64,000 nucleotides of DNA from Artemisia argyi (GCA_030686995.1 CM060703.1:2946501-3010500); one strand, 5' to 3'. Shown: positions 12,308 to 24,197, counted from the first letter of the stretch. Numbers and translations: made by a program. Notes: a model not told the origin generated them from the letters alone.

Positions 12308-13447
12308 GGGTAGTGATTTATCTACGGAGAAAAATGATCCATCCACGGCACATGAATATAAATTTACATTTTTATCCTTGACATTTATTAACCCTCATGT
12401 TTATATATTTTGACCATTAACATTAGTGCATCTTCTCTGTAAAGAAAGTCTCAAGTTTACTTGGATCGGTAGCTATACCTTATCTCTTCATTATGCAAAT
12501 CTTGTTTTTCTTGCTAGTAAGAGAATCTCATTTACGTGAAACATAAAATTACCAAGTTACAAAAATAAATAGAGTGAAATATGATAAATAGAATGGTGAT
12601 GAAAGATCGCATTTTCAAGGTTGATTTTTAATCGATAATTTTGTAAAGTAATGGAGTGAAATATGATAAATAGAATGGTGATGAAAGATCGCATTTTCAA
12701 GGTTGATTTTTAATCGATAATTTTGTAAAGTGTATGCGATTATTCTCGTAATTGTAATTTTAACAGGTTTGTAATTGCAATTGTTAACTGGCTCATCATT
12801 CGTAATTTACATTTTTCTTCATAAATTTAGGTTCGAGAAACATGTTATGCTTATTAATGAACCATAATTAAATTTTAACTAAGTCTAACTTTTTGAAACG
12901 GAAAAGTCTAACTAATAGGTGCAATAATTTATATATGTTCAAATCTTATTCATTTGGTTTTTGATGAATAGGTGTAAGGACGACGATAGATCAAATTTCT
13001 TTCTTGTTTTCTAAGCAAATAATAATAAGTCTAGTTCACTACTATTCATTTAGAAATGTAAAATACATTTTTTTTAAATCATCAAAGGTATAAAAAATAA
13101 ATAAATGTTGCAACAAAATCTTCATGCCCATCTAACTTATTTTTTCTAAAAGGCAAATAAGTTTCTTGCTATTTTATAATTAACAAAGCAAACACCGTTA
13201 TCTCTATCGTCGCACAAGCGATCAGTGGAGGTGTTGGAGGCAAAATTAGCAACTAAGTAACTAACTTATGACACAATAAAAGAATAAATAAAAGAATAAT
13301 GAATGAATATATTAAAGGATGCGTTAATTAAAAAATTTTAAAGATCAACTCCGTAAAATAAGAGTATCTAATGTGAGGGGTGGATAAGTAATTTCCGTTT
13401 TACTTCCTGTGGATGAATCAAATTCTTCGGTGAATGAATCACTCCCC
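12308..13447. mobile_element. Non-autonomous MULE-like element
   Basis: Inverted ends GGGTAGTGATTTATCTACGG and, reversed from the right, GGGGAGTGATTCATTCACCG. Flanks AATCATTCA (12299-12307) and AATCATTTA (13448-13456) form a 9-bp duplication with one change, as for Mutator-like elements. 1140 bp, no coding. Confidence 0.75.
12572..12735. repeat. Tandem duplication, period 82 bp
   Basis: Two almost perfect copies of GAGTGAAATATGATAAATAG...ATCGATAATTTTGTAAAGT within the 12308-13447 element. Confidence 0.95.
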
Positions 13448-13670
13448 AATCATTTATGGCTGTAAATATTACAACCATATGTAAAAGGATGGATAGAAAT
13501 AGGATTTTGCTAAACACTGTCTACTGGGCAATGTTTAAGCTACATTAAACAATCTGTTTTTTTCATGTTTAAAGTAGTTATGCATTTAATGATCAATAAA
13601 TGAACATAAAAATTAACTTAAATATATGCGATTTTTTATTTAAGAAAGTCTAAATTTCTTTTTATATTCA

Positions 13671-13705
13671 TACTAACCTAAGGCCCGGCCGTTGGCCGGC
13701 TAGAT
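13671..13705 (-). repeat. Degenerate Helitron 3' terminus
   Basis: On the minus strand a strong hairpin (CCGGCC/GGCCGG arms around AAC) is followed by about 10 bases ending TTAG|T, consistent with a Helitron CTAG|T end carrying one transition. The helicase remnant upstream on the same strand supports the call. Confidence 0.5.
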
Positions 13706-13853
13706 TAAAGTTTTATTTTTAAACATAAAAAAGTAGTACAAACATGATGTAAAAATTTAATACGGTATAATGCATAATGCTGAAAGATAAATAATATAAC
13801 ATGAATAACCTTGAATGTATTGTTTAAAAAATAAAATTAAAAAAATGGAAAAA

Positions 13854-14060
13854 TTAAAGTCGATGAAGGACTTCTTTGTACACGATGTTAGTTGTGTGAT
13901 TGCAATGGTTGTCATCTTTGTTACAACACAAGACTTTAAGGCCCTTCTTGCTCTTTACCCTTGATATGGCTGCATATGGTTGTCCATGTGAAAACCCCGA
14001 TCGTTCCAAGTAAAGACCCACCTTAGATAATGTATGCCCTTGTGAAAAAGAATAAAATGA
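13854..14060 (-). pseudogene. Helitron RepHel / PIF1-like helicase C-terminal remnant
   Basis: The minus-strand translation reads SQGHTLSKVGLYLERSGF, then HGQPYAAISRVKSKKGLKVL, and ends at a TAA at 13854-13856. This is the C-terminal end of the Helitron/PIF1 DNA helicase, around the conserved GQTLS and VAISR.KS.KGLK motifs (last helicase motif). Upstream bases on the same strand (14060-14170) look like a decayed continuation with stops. The full RepHel is over 1000 residues, so only the tail remains. About 150 bp downstream on the same strand sits the Helitron-like 3' hairpin. Known function in Helitrons: unwinding during rolling-circle transposition. Not functional here. Confidence 0.8.
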
Positions 14061-15321
14061 TGATAAACCAAATTTAAAACAAAAACAACCTGCATACTTT
14101 TAGACGTGTTTATCAATATTGTGCAAACACGTTCCCGGAGCGCCGATATTAAGAGGCAGGCTTGTGACACTTTTAATGCCGGTAAATGACCACATAACTT
14201 TATAAAACCCCTTATATAAGCTCATATGCCCAGCTTATAGCTTATCCAAACATCAGGATGAGCTTGTTTTTGCTAATAAGCACTCTAAATAAACTAAAAC
14301 AAATGCCTATTAGTCTTGAGCCTTGACTATCCGGGTAAAAGCGTTTATATTTTACGATATTGTAGTTAATACGCACATAAGCATTTGTTAGTACATATAC
14401 ATTTAATACAGATTGTGGTTTACACTTTACTGCATTGGATCCTTATTCAAGGATTTCTATACAATTTGACTGTTAGTTACTACTACATAAATGCATAAAA
14501 CTTACAGTTTAGGCAAACCTTTTTGCCCATTTATTTTAAGCAACTTTCATAGTCGAATCCCAGTTCAAGAAAACTGTTATGCGATGGTGTAAAAGTGTCA
14601 AAGACAGAATGTCTCAAAGCTTTACCTACAACAATTGCTTTATTATTGTACACTAATAGAATGCATCTCCAATTTTATCGTGCAATTGTGACACGCAAAC
14701 CTCTACGTTTCCTTGCTTGCAAAAGGAATGTCACATCAGCAACGGCTGCAAATAATCCAACGACTTTCAGCTTCCTGTTATTTAGTAGTTTCATAACCAT
14801 TGGTTAATGTCTGCCATATAAAACTGTTAATCCCACATTTACAACATTCACTTTTGATTATGCTATTGAACCAATACTGTGTGAGCCGTCTGTCAAACCA
14901 TTAGGTTCAACATTTACAACATTCACTTTTGATTATGCTAAAACATTTTTAAGTACATGTTTAAGGGGGTGTTTGGCATTAATTTTTTATTATGCTAAAA
15001 CTCATAATTTAACAATGAGTATTAAAAGGTCGAAATTCCTCTTACGAAGAGAAGCAAGAAACTGAAGCCGATTATCAATGTGGGTTATTTTATCGTTTAA
15101 ACTCCAAAAATTGGTAGTTCATCGAATACGCTTGCATAAAATATTTGACGGGGATAAATAATATGTGATCTAAAAATATATACACATCTAATATAGATTT
15201 AACAGGGATACCTACCTTTGTTAAGGGGATCGATAAAGTTTTTGTATCTGGTCTTTTTGGTATAATGCTAGCTGAGTTTCAGCCTGGAATCCAACATTTA
15301 CATGTTGTTCATCTTGTGTGA

Positions 15322-15477
15322 GATTGTCATAAATACAATGGTGAGTATTTACCTGTCGTAAATACAAAAGTAATTTTAGTTGGTGAACGTAGTAAACTCA
15401 ATGAAACTAAGTACACTGAACTTATTCAAGCCATTCAAGCAATGGCTAATTATGAGAATCATGTGGAACAATCTTAA
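15322..15477 (+). pseudogene. Unrecognised coding-like fragment
   Basis: A stop-free stretch of 51 codons (DCHKYNGEYLPVVNT...ending ENHVEQS, then TAA) with balanced codon use, unlike its AT-rich surroundings. No start codon and no recognised family. It may be an exon captured by the 13502-21269 element. Confidence 0.3.
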
Positions 15478-15952
15478 TACTGATCGAGTCAAATGTTTCG
15501 TAAATTTCAGTCAAGTTGTATAATATAAGAGCTCATTTAATCAATAGAACTCATCAAAGTCAAATTGTTCAAGTGATGTGGTGTGTTTCAAGTCAAGTTT
15601 TCAAGCCAAAGGTTTTCAAGTGAGGTGCTCAAGTCAAGATGTTTAAATTAAGTGTTTTATTTTCATAGAGTGACCAGAAGTTTATATGGGCCAGTTGTTA
15701 CACTGAATAGCACATGTATAACACCACTGAGGAATTTCTTGAACTAATTCAAATGATAAATTATTTGTGTAAAATATTTAAAAGCCGTGCGTTGTTTAAC
15801 CTAAAAGTCGGAAGAACAAACTCAATTTGAAAAACATGGAGATCAAAAATGTAAAAATAACAAACCTGTTTACAGCAATTGTCCATTTGCTGTCAATAAT
15901 GTCCGTTAACCAAAGCAAGTTGTTTGGCCAGGCAAAAGCTTATCGATACTAT

Positions 15953-16199
15953 TATGTCCTTGTAGACATTTTTGTCCCAGTAAGTCCCACTCCAGCAGCT
16001 GCATCAACTTAAATGTTAGCCATCAAGAACAATACTCAATTAAAGGTTGTGAATTTTTATATATAAACTAAATGGACGTGATTTTCTTCACCTCCAAATG
16101 AGACAGCGAGAGCAACATAACCTGCAACACTTCCTGAAACGGTTGGAACTGTAGCAAATCCATATAATATGCGGTTAGAAGAAATAGCTGAAAGAGTAC
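15953..16199 (-). pseudogene. Two-exon captured gene fragment (membrane-like C-terminus)
   Basis: On the minus strand exon 16092-16199 reads STLSAISSNRILYGFATV and then PTVSGSVAGYVALAVSFG. A GT donor (GTGAAG) follows, then an AG acceptor before 16007, and the frame continues VDAAAGVGLTGTKMSTRT to a TAA at 15953-15955. Phase is kept across the intron. The small-residue-rich hydrophobic stretch suggests a membrane segment. I do not recognise the gene. A further coding-like minus piece (GEHGNPLMGQGCSPQQ) lies near 16490-16580. Interpreted as exons captured by the surrounding MULE-like element. Confidence 0.45.
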
Positions 16200-16679
16200 T
16201 TACTATCAGATCATGATAACGTCATATAGATGAATGGTACCTTACATCTTCTTTTTTATTTCCAATATCATGCAACATATGACTGTTTCTCTCATCAGTG
16301 GATATCAACACTTTCATATGCGATTAAATTATGTTTTTGTTCCTTCCAGCCAAGAACGTACCATATCAGTTGCACATATAATCATGAATAAGAACAAAAT
16401 AATAGTAGCAAAAAACATATAATCAAAATGCACAACATAATTTGCAAGCTTACCAATATTTCAAAAAGATATATACATGGTGACCTTGCCAATGTATGAC
16501 CCACCATCTTGCTGCGGACTACAGCCTTGACCCATCAGTGGATTACCATGCTCACCTTGCTGATACACACACGTTTGTGATTCCTATATCCAGAACCCTG
16601 CGGGTTTTGCAACACTAATTCCTTCCAAAAAATTACCAATCCCAAATTATTGTTACAATGATGGATATAAATTCGAAAT

Positions 16680-17022
16680 ACATGTACTGATCAATTACAA
16701 TAACGCAGTAATCAATTATTCTTAATTATGATAAGAGAATATGTCTCCATTTGTCTTAGCTCCAAGATTATCTACGCCAAAAAATAGGTGTTCTTCACAA
16801 ATTGCACTATCTATCGAACTACTACTGCTCATTCTTTGTACGATAAACAACATGTACTGATCAATTACAATAACGCAGTGATCAATTATTCTTAATTATG
16901 ATAAGAGAATATGTCTCCATTTGTCTTAGCTCCAAGACTTATCAATGCCAAAAAAAATAGGTGTTCTTCACAAACTGCACTATCTATCGAACTACTACTG
17001 CTCATTCTTTGTACCATAAACA
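16680..17022. repeat. Tandem duplication, period 170 bp
   Basis: Two copies starting ACATGTACTGATCAATTACA and ending TTCTTTGTACSATAAACAA, differing by a few substitutions and small indels. Confidence 0.95.
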
Positions 17023-17099
17023 ATAGTAAAAAAATTCTTCATTTGTTTTAGATCAAAGAAAACAACGGTATAATAGTGACTTAAGCATTCAATCAATAA

Positions 17100-18410
17100 A
17101 AACATAAGAAATAAGAACGCAATTGCTTAGTCTTTTACCACTATGAAAACTTTAAAGCTATATCATTTTGGAGATTGAGATCAGCAAATTCGTAAGTATT
17201 ACAATAGATTTACCTATAAAACTAAGCAAATAGATCTTTATCACTAATGTATGCAAGAAGCTTCACTACTTGTAAACTTATTTTAAATATAACATCCTTG
17301 ATTACCACAAAAATTTTAAAATAATGCTAATATTTAGAATGGCATTTATGCACACATCAGAAACTAATATGACAAATAGAGGTGCTAATTACCAACCTAG
17401 AAGAACATGGGTCGATGTAGGTTACTTTTTATATCGAACAAATCAAAAACCTAATTTTCAAAAACCACATTAATGTACTAAAACCCGTTGATTATTTGGA
17501 ATAGGATCAAGAGAAGAGTTGTGCATCTGTTTGTCAGCTTTACGAAGCTAAACCATACTTCTTTAGGTGAATTAGAATATGTCATACAAATGAGTAATTC
17601 TATATATAGACGGCTTGCCATCACTTTTGGTATATTTCCATTATTGATTAATAGATATTTATTTAAAGACATACAGACTGTTGATAATCTTGAAAATATT
17701 GCCTTCTGTCATATTGCAAGATTTGGCTCACAACATAATTTGGTGATTTGAAAACTTTTAGAGATGACCAAGCGAACATGGCTACATTTTTTCAGCATGT
17801 TTTTTGTTCTCGGATTGTTCACTGGTATATGGTTTGCTTGCAAACTATATAGTGCAGTTAAAGATAGGAAAATATTTGAGGGCTTACCTAAAAGCTTTAT
17901 ATGTTGGCAATGATGACCCTACTCTTTGAGAAACCTCTTGTAGACGGTTCTTTTACACCCCTGTTTCAACCTGCCCTTTCGAAAAATATTTATGTCAGTA
18001 AAAGTAAATCCTTTTGCGATGTTATTTCTTTGTCTAACCTCATTCACATTAGTTGTTACTGAATGACTATGAAAACTTGGGTTATTCCCGTACATAGGCC
18101 ACTTAAATGACTATGAAGTGATTACCTGAATGATGTTTAGGGCGGCAACCACATGAAATAGGGGCAATCTTGTTACTGGATTCGTTTCTTTAGTCATCTT
18201 TAACACCTTCTTTAGGAGCAGGCTTTTCTGAATTTGTCAGTCTGCACACCTCCTTGATAGTCTCTTGATTGATGACTATTGCCAGTCGTGTTTCGTGCAT
18301 CTAATTAGCGTCAAAGTATGTTATCTAAAGCACATAAGAATGAAAAGTAAATCTACATGTCAAGTACATGAAGCCTCATGTTTTGACATGGATAAGTATC
18401 AACACTTGCA
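17100..18410. other. Interior of the MULE-like element, no gene recognised
   Basis: AT-rich sequence. Two overlapping opposite-strand open frames near 17478-17751 lack any family resemblance and are not called. Confidence 0.4.
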
Positions 18411-18417
18411 AAGTTGT

Positions 18418-19621
18418 TGTTGATATAAATAATGTATAAAAACATTATTAATATTTTTCGATATCCCTAAGTTTTGACGATCACAAAATATAAAAACATT
18501 AAACGCAAAGTTAATACGTAAACAAGTTTTAAGCAAGTTTATATCATCTCATCCAACATAATCACTTAATGTATGAATAAACAAGTGACTAATACATTTT
18601 ATGATCAAAGGGATGTTTATTTAAATAATACAAAGTTTATAAAATTAAATAAACTTATTATATATTTTTGAAAAACATTTTTGGTAATAAAGGAAAATGT
18701 TTAATTCATAGTAAATATATGAATTCAAATTTTTAACCAAAATCAGTTAGTTTTTCACCAAATAAACTTTCATCACTAAAAGACAGATTTTCTGGCCGTT
18801 ACAGCTGGGTGGTCCCTTTAATTATAAGGGCGGCCCCCTTAATTTTAAGGGGGCCGGCACATAATTAAGGGGACCGGCCACGCTCCCCTGTCAGATTCTG
18901 TCAGAAATTTTTCCCTATAAATACCACCTCAAACCTGGAATTTTTCTCACCTCTTGCACGAAAATTTCCAGATCCAAATCTCTCTAAACATCCTCCTAAA
19001 AACCCTTTGATCATATAATTGTTAATCTTTGTTTCAAGTGATTCATTCCCTCACCTCTCATCTCTCAAAGTGCAAGAGAAGAATACTTCTTCAACATCAA
19101 GTTGTAAAGTATTGTAGATTTGTGTATATAGTCTAGTTGTTGTGTACATTCATTGTAAAGGTGTGATAGTAGTGTAACTAGATAGATCTAGGAGTAGAAG
19201 TTGTGAATAGAAGTAGTGAGATATAAGTAGTGGTGTGAAGAAGATTGTTGGGAGGTAGATTGTTGTGAAGTAGATTGTTGTGAAGAAGATTATTGTGAAG
19301 TAGATAGTTGTGAAGATAGATAGTTGTGAAGAAGTAGAGTTGTGATTAAGTAATAACTAGGTGTGAAGAAGTTGTGTAGAAGGTGTGAATAGGTTGTGAC
19401 GTAGTTGTGGTGTGTATATTGGTGTGTAAGGTTTTCTCCGCCATAAGGGAGCTTGTTGACATAGTGAAGAAAACTCTCGAGTAGGTGACTCGAGGAGTGG
19501 AGTAGGGCAAGGAAGGTGTCCTTGTAGCCGAACCATTATAAATCATTTGTCTCGCGGTTAGATCTTTCCATATCGTACTTATCATCTTGCTTATATCGCT
19601 ATTACTTTTGTAGACGTAGAC

Positions 19622-19707
<86 letters not shown>

Positions 19708-20099
19708 GCTCATATAGTGCTAGTATTGATTTTACTTAAAGATCAAACAAAAGTTTCATTCACAAAACAAAGTTTTTACAATCAAACTAAAAAGGTAACA
19801 TACATATAATTGATCATTTTGATCAAGTATAGTTTTTCATACAAAATATAACTAAGGATTATAAAATAAAGGTTTACTTACTTATCTCTCGTATATAGCT
19901 ATAATTGTTTATATTATGCATGTGTTGATTTCACATACTTAGTTTGCATTATTATTATTGTTATACTTAGATATAGTTGTTCATATTGTTCAAGATTTGA
20001 GTTCACACAAGATCGAATCGAAGTTTTTAAAACAAACTTGTTTTTATAAATTTTAAAACGGACGTAAAACTATTCAACTCCCCCTTCTAGTTTTCCACA
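18418..20099 (+). mobile_element. Solo LTR (1.68 kb) nested in the MULE-like element
   Basis: Begins TGTTGATATAAATAATG and ends CTTCTAGTTTTCCACA (TG...CA with TGT/ACA ends). A perfect 5-bp duplication GTTGT lies at 18413-18417 and 20100-20104. A TATA-like CCCTATAAATACCACC sits at about 18912-18927, followed by a pyrimidine-rich leader-like region. The CCCCCTTCTAG stretch near the 3' end is common in copia LTRs. No primer-binding site or second LTR follows, so it is a solo LTR. The 79-aa minus open frame inside is not a gene. Confidence 0.85.
19622..19704. repeat. (TA)n microsatellite
   Basis: Pure TA tract inside the solo LTR. Confidence 0.98.
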
Positions 20100-20546
20100 G
20101 TTGTATTTCATTATTCCTACAACACATATTTAGTTATATAAATATAAGCACCAAAAATATTGTAATTCATCCGTGCATACTTTACTATATGTCTCATGTT
20201 GCATCGATCTTTCACCAATATAGGTGATACTTTATGCATTCATTGACATTATATGAAGCCTTGTCTAAATATTTGATTGAAAGATATGTACCTCCACACT
20301 ATGCTTTCCAAACCATGTCCATATAACGCATTCCATCTTGATCTGGCGGTCTCCTAAAAAATAGAAGATATATAAGAATTGTATCTAAAGATTTAAAACT
20401 GCTTATCTAATTAAAGATTAGACATATAGACATTTGAATAAACCAATCTGAAATACCTTTTAAAAAAATAATCATATAATCACAGTCAAATGCCAAAGTC
20501 AAACACCTTTTGTAAATGACTAAAAGATATTACCTTTTGATGGCTC

Positions 20547-20645
20547 TTAATCATAATCATGAAGCTTAAGATCGCCATTATTCATCCAAGAAACATGAAC
20601 CCTTAAACTTGAATATCTTTTTCTCTTAGACAATTCATCAAACAC
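20547..20645 (-). pseudogene. Captured terminal exon, unrecognised gene
   Basis: On the minus strand, an AG acceptor (AATCATAG) is followed by 33 codons reading VFDELSKRKRYSSLRVHVSW, MNNGDLKLHDYD and a TAA stop. Charged, well-balanced composition suggests a true former coding exon. A second exon-like piece (20292-20355, minus) lies downstream on this strand with its own AG/GT borders. No family recognised. Confidence 0.4.
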
Positions 20646-21279
20646 CTATGATTAAAACACGATTACTCATAATAAACATAATCAATGTAAATATATAATT
20701 TAGTATCATGCTTGATATCAAAACATACAATATGGGTTCTTGATTTTTTATACCTCTGAAACGATTTGGGGATAATTAATTTTATCATACCTGGCAAACG
20801 GTCGAAGGATTTGGGCGAGAGATCTTGATTTCTTTTAATGTATAACGAAACAATCCTTGATCGTTTGGTTGACTCTTGATTTTTTTTGGCTTATATCTTC
20901 AGTATTTTGTTTTTTTAATTAATTCATCATCGTCTTCAATCATTTTTATTCGGGTATGAATTGTTTAGGGTAAACTGATTTTCGGTTATGAATTGACTTG
21001 AATAAATTGATTTGTTGTAAACTGATTTAGGGTTAATTGTTTCGGTTATGAATTGCTTTTGGTATACTTGATTTGGGGAAAACGGTTTTAGGGTTAATGA
21101 GCGAGGGAGCGATTTTGTTGGAGGTATATGAATTGTGGACCGCTAGATGAAAATAAATGCCCGGTGTCGAGTTTTAAAGATTTTTGAGGGGCAACTTGCC
21201 AAAACCCAACCTTGTTTTATATATGTGGGAGATTAAACATTGCCCACTGGGCATTGTTTAGCAAAACCCAAAGAAATAT

Positions 21280-22640
21280 GGTATTATTTCCGAGCAGAAT
21301 ACTAATGTATCCATTCAAACCTTTATACGAGTGTACGTTGGTGTGTAACTTGACATGACCTCAAGATTTTAGGGGTTTCAAAAAGGAAACTTATATATTT
21401 GTGACCGAAAATGATACTTATATCCAACTTGATTCAAAGAATTAAACAGACAAATTGTCAGTACGAAATCTGACACTGTATTTCATACAAATCACACACC
21501 ATCAACGTCTTTTAGTCTTCACATGTAAAATTATATAGTTTTTCATCAAACAAATTATATCAATAAATGTATTTTTAGATGCTATTCAATTTTATATCAA
21601 TTTTGCTATATATTTTTTTTTTCACAAAATATCGTAAAATTCACAATTACATTCATTAATTAGGACTGTTAAAAATACTCAAATCCAAACTCGAATAAGC
21701 TTATTCGGTCGGGTTACACGGGTTGCGAAACCTTATGCGTGTTTTTCAGGTTAACCCGATTAACTCAAACCTAAATCTTGTTAGGGACAGGGATAAGGTT
21801 TTTCTTCAACAAGACATGATTAACCTGACCCGGATAAGGCTTATTAGGGTCGGGTTTACCCGAATACAATGATTGTGATCCTATCATTTTGACATGTCTT
21901 ATGTTCTATGTTCTTCTAAAGTTATCATGTTGTGAGAGGGAGTAAATTAACAAGTCTCATATTTTACTCAATGATGGCCCCACAATTTAATTTGTTTTTA
22001 TCTTATTGGTTCAACGCTACAAAACATGAGACACAAACATAAAAGGATCCCAATCCGACTAACAAACCTATATAATATATCCCTCCTTCCTTCGTAAACC
22101 CTCTACATCCTCACTAGAACCCCTAATCCCTCACAATTTTTTTGCAAATGTAATTGAAATTATTAGGAATCTCCCTCATTCCTCTCACCCCTCCGCCCTT
22201 TTATAAATTGTATTAGTGTTTTGTTTCTTCTACCCATCATCATTCTTTCATTCTTCCCTACATCAACATGCAACTTTACCTCATTTCTCATTTCTTGCAC
22301 TTGAAAATTTTATCATTTTTACCAACTTATTCTTCTCACATATTTTTTTTACACGGATATTCTTCTCGTATATTAATCTTATTCTCATGATTAAATTTTT
22401 TAATCTAAATTTTAAAGATTTTTTTTAAACAAAAAAAAATGAATTGTATAAAAAAGATATTTCAAAGTCGGTGATTTTTTTAAGAAATCTACAAGTATAA
22501 TGCATTGTTATGTGAGATAAGGGCAATTTTGACATATAAAAGAAAAAAACCTTAATTTTAGCAATATGCCACGTTATAAATAAGTGACATATTCGATCAT
22601 AGAAATGCAAAATACCCTTTCAGAATGTATACTCCACCGT
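21280..22640. other. Gene-free interval
   Basis: AT-rich. A GGTTAACCCGATTAACTC-type block (21690-21870) resembles subterminal repeats of a decayed TIR element, and similar sequence occurs at 33900-34200. The 22216 open frame is F/H/S-rich low complexity. Nothing coding supported. Confidence 0.4.
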
Positions 22641-22866
22641 CAGTGGCGGAACCATCAGGAATATATGATGTTTTTTTTTTTTTGTTTTTTTTAGCAACAA
22701 AATGCGGAAGAAAAAACTAGAATCGTAATGATAAACCCGAGTATTTTTACTTAAAGATGAACGATTTATAAGGCTTTAGAGTGTTGAATGTTGGGTTTTA
22801 ATATATGAGTGGGGCGCAATTTGATTTTTGAGTGGGGGCAATATTTACATAACAGATCCGTCCCTG
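22641..22866. mobile_element. hAT MITE
   Basis: Starts CAGTGGCGGAACCATC; the right end reversed is CAGGGACGGATCTG. The 8-bp flanks TCCACCGT (22633-22640) and TCCACCAT (22867-22874) differ by one base. 226 bp, no coding. Confidence 0.82.
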
Positions 22867-23101
22867 TCCACCATATACATAGGTAGAGCTAGATATAACA
22901 TAGCCCCTAGGATTTTCAGCTTTACTTAAAATACCCTTATACTAATAAATAATTTGCATTATAAATCTTAAATTTTATGAATATATGATGAATTGGCTTT
23001 CCCAAATTTAATGATTTACACTTCGGTCTTTCTAAAAAACTAGGCAAGCTCCGCCACTAACAGTATATATACGTTAATATATGAGTCTCCAAATTAATTT
23101 C

Positions 23102-23465
23102 TGTTAGGAATACAAATATTCCTGTAAAAGTCTCGGTCACCTAATGATTGTAATAGCATTAAGTTAGCTCGTAGTTAGTTTGTTTATTAGTTAATTAGTA
23201 TTAGTTTAAGTAACACCGTGGAAGAAGGACGGGTCTTCACCCACTGTATGCCTGATCCACAGCCCGATAGTGGGCGTTATATTGTAAGTATAAATACCCC
23301 TCTCCACATGTGGAGAGGGTTGGACCTTCACTTAATCTCAATCTAATATTTCCTTTTTCTCTCAAGGTTCCTTTCTTTCTTTCTTTCTTTCCTCTCCTCC
23401 TCCTCACTCTCAACGCCTCACAAATCACAAGATAGACATGTTTCCTACATAGTTAGTATTCTACA
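23102..23465 (+). repeat. Copia 5' LTR
   Basis: TGTTAGGAATAC...TATTCTACA, 364 bp. It carries a TATA box (TATAAATA, 23289-23296) and directly after it a 22-bp perfect palindrome (23298-23319). A CTTT/CTC-rich microsatellite (about 23366-23405) precedes the end. Confidence 0.97.
23289..23296 (+). promoter_or_regulatory. LTR TATA box
   Basis: TATAAATA in the 5' LTR, duplicated at 32341-32348 in the 3' LTR. The position roughly 190 bp into the LTR fits the U3/R border. Confidence 0.75.
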
Positions 23466-23467
23466 AT

Positions 23468-23479
23468 TGGTATCAGAGC
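23468..23479 (+). other. Primer-binding site (initiator Met tRNA)
   Basis: TGGTATCAGAGC, two bases after the 5' LTR, is the standard plant copia/gypsy PBS complementary to the 3' end of initiator tRNA-Met. Confidence 0.95.
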
Positions 23480-23711
23480 CAAGGTTTCATCTTAGGGCCT
23501 TGTAGAATCAAATTTGATGATGTTTTGAGTGGTTTTGTGAGTGTGAAGTCATTTTCTTGGAAAACATCTTGGTTTTATCTTTTTAGTGTTGTCATACATG
23601 TTAGAGATGTACTTTTATGTTCATTAGTGTGTGTAGAACATTGTAGTTAGTTTGTGTTACCATTTCCGTAATCTATTTGAAGTTTGGAGTTGATTTTGGG
23701 CGGATTTTCTT

Positions 23712-24160
23712 TGTTGCGGTTAAGTCCACTGTTTCATTGCTTGGTTGCGATTAAGTTCTATTATCTGCGGTTAGCTTGCTGCGATTACCATTTTGGGAAT
23801 ACAAACAAAACGCAAAGATAGTGACAGTTTTGGACCATTGTCACTGCGATTACTTGCTTGCGATTAGTATATTGCGGTTAGGTGTTCTCTGTGGTTTGGT
23901 ACCTTCTGCGGTTAGTATCCTTAGTTTGCGGTTTACTTAGGTTGCGATTAGATCAGTCTGCGATTGGGATTTTTCTGCGGTTTGGTAGTTTCTGCGGTTA
24001 GTGTCCTGCGGTTAGTATCTTTGGTTTGCAGTTTACATAGGTTGCGTTTAGATCATTCCGCGGCTGGATTTTGTTGCGGTTTAGTATTTTCTGAGGTTAG
24101 TGTCCTGCGGTTAGATCAAGTGGTGGTTATACTTTCCTGCGACTAGTACCTTACATTGCG
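23712..24160 (+). repeat. TGCGGTTAG/TGCGATTAG motif array in the copia leader
   Basis: About two dozen exact or degenerate copies of TGCG(G/A)TTAG at irregular 12-20 base spacing between PBS and gag start. Examples are near 23743, 23766, 23873, 23908, 23992, 24006 and 24106. The 60-aa open frame across it is a repeat artefact. Confidence 0.85.
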
Positions 24161-24197
24161 AGTATCTCCCACCCTGTGTTTTGGTAATTTCTAATTT

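Larger units (their letters stand above)
13502..21269. mobile_element. 7.8-kb MULE-like element with gene-fragment cargo
   Basis: The left end GGATTTTGCTAAACA and the right end (reversed) GGGTTTTGCTAAACA continue as TIRs for about 37 bp with five mismatches and share TGGGCAATGTTTAA. The flanks ATAGAAATA (13493-13501) and AAAGAAATA (21270-21278) are a 9-bp duplication with one change. I recognise no MULE transposase inside. The cargo includes a Helitron helicase remnant (13854-14060), minus-strand exon-like pieces near 15.95-16.2 kb and 20.55-20.65 kb, internal duplications, and a nested solo LTR. It resembles a Pack-MULE or a TIR element that became a nest. The boundary call rests on TIR plus TSD only. 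Confidence 0.72.

Noticed and set aside
4391..17022. Tandem repeats considered as CRISPR-like or satellite arrays
   Set aside because: Each is only a two-copy duplication without regular spacers, and this is plant nuclear DNA.
17478..17751. Opposite-strand overlapping frames of 64 and 87 codons
   Set aside because: No family resemblance or splice context, and mirrored codon use. Insufficient evidence.
18911..19100. Promoter and 5' UTR of a host gene (TATAAATACC and leader-like sequence)
   Set aside because: It lies inside a TSD-flanked solo LTR and no coding exon follows.
22216..22428. 70-aa F/S/H-rich frame
   Set aside because: Pyrimidine-rich low complexity. No conserved features.
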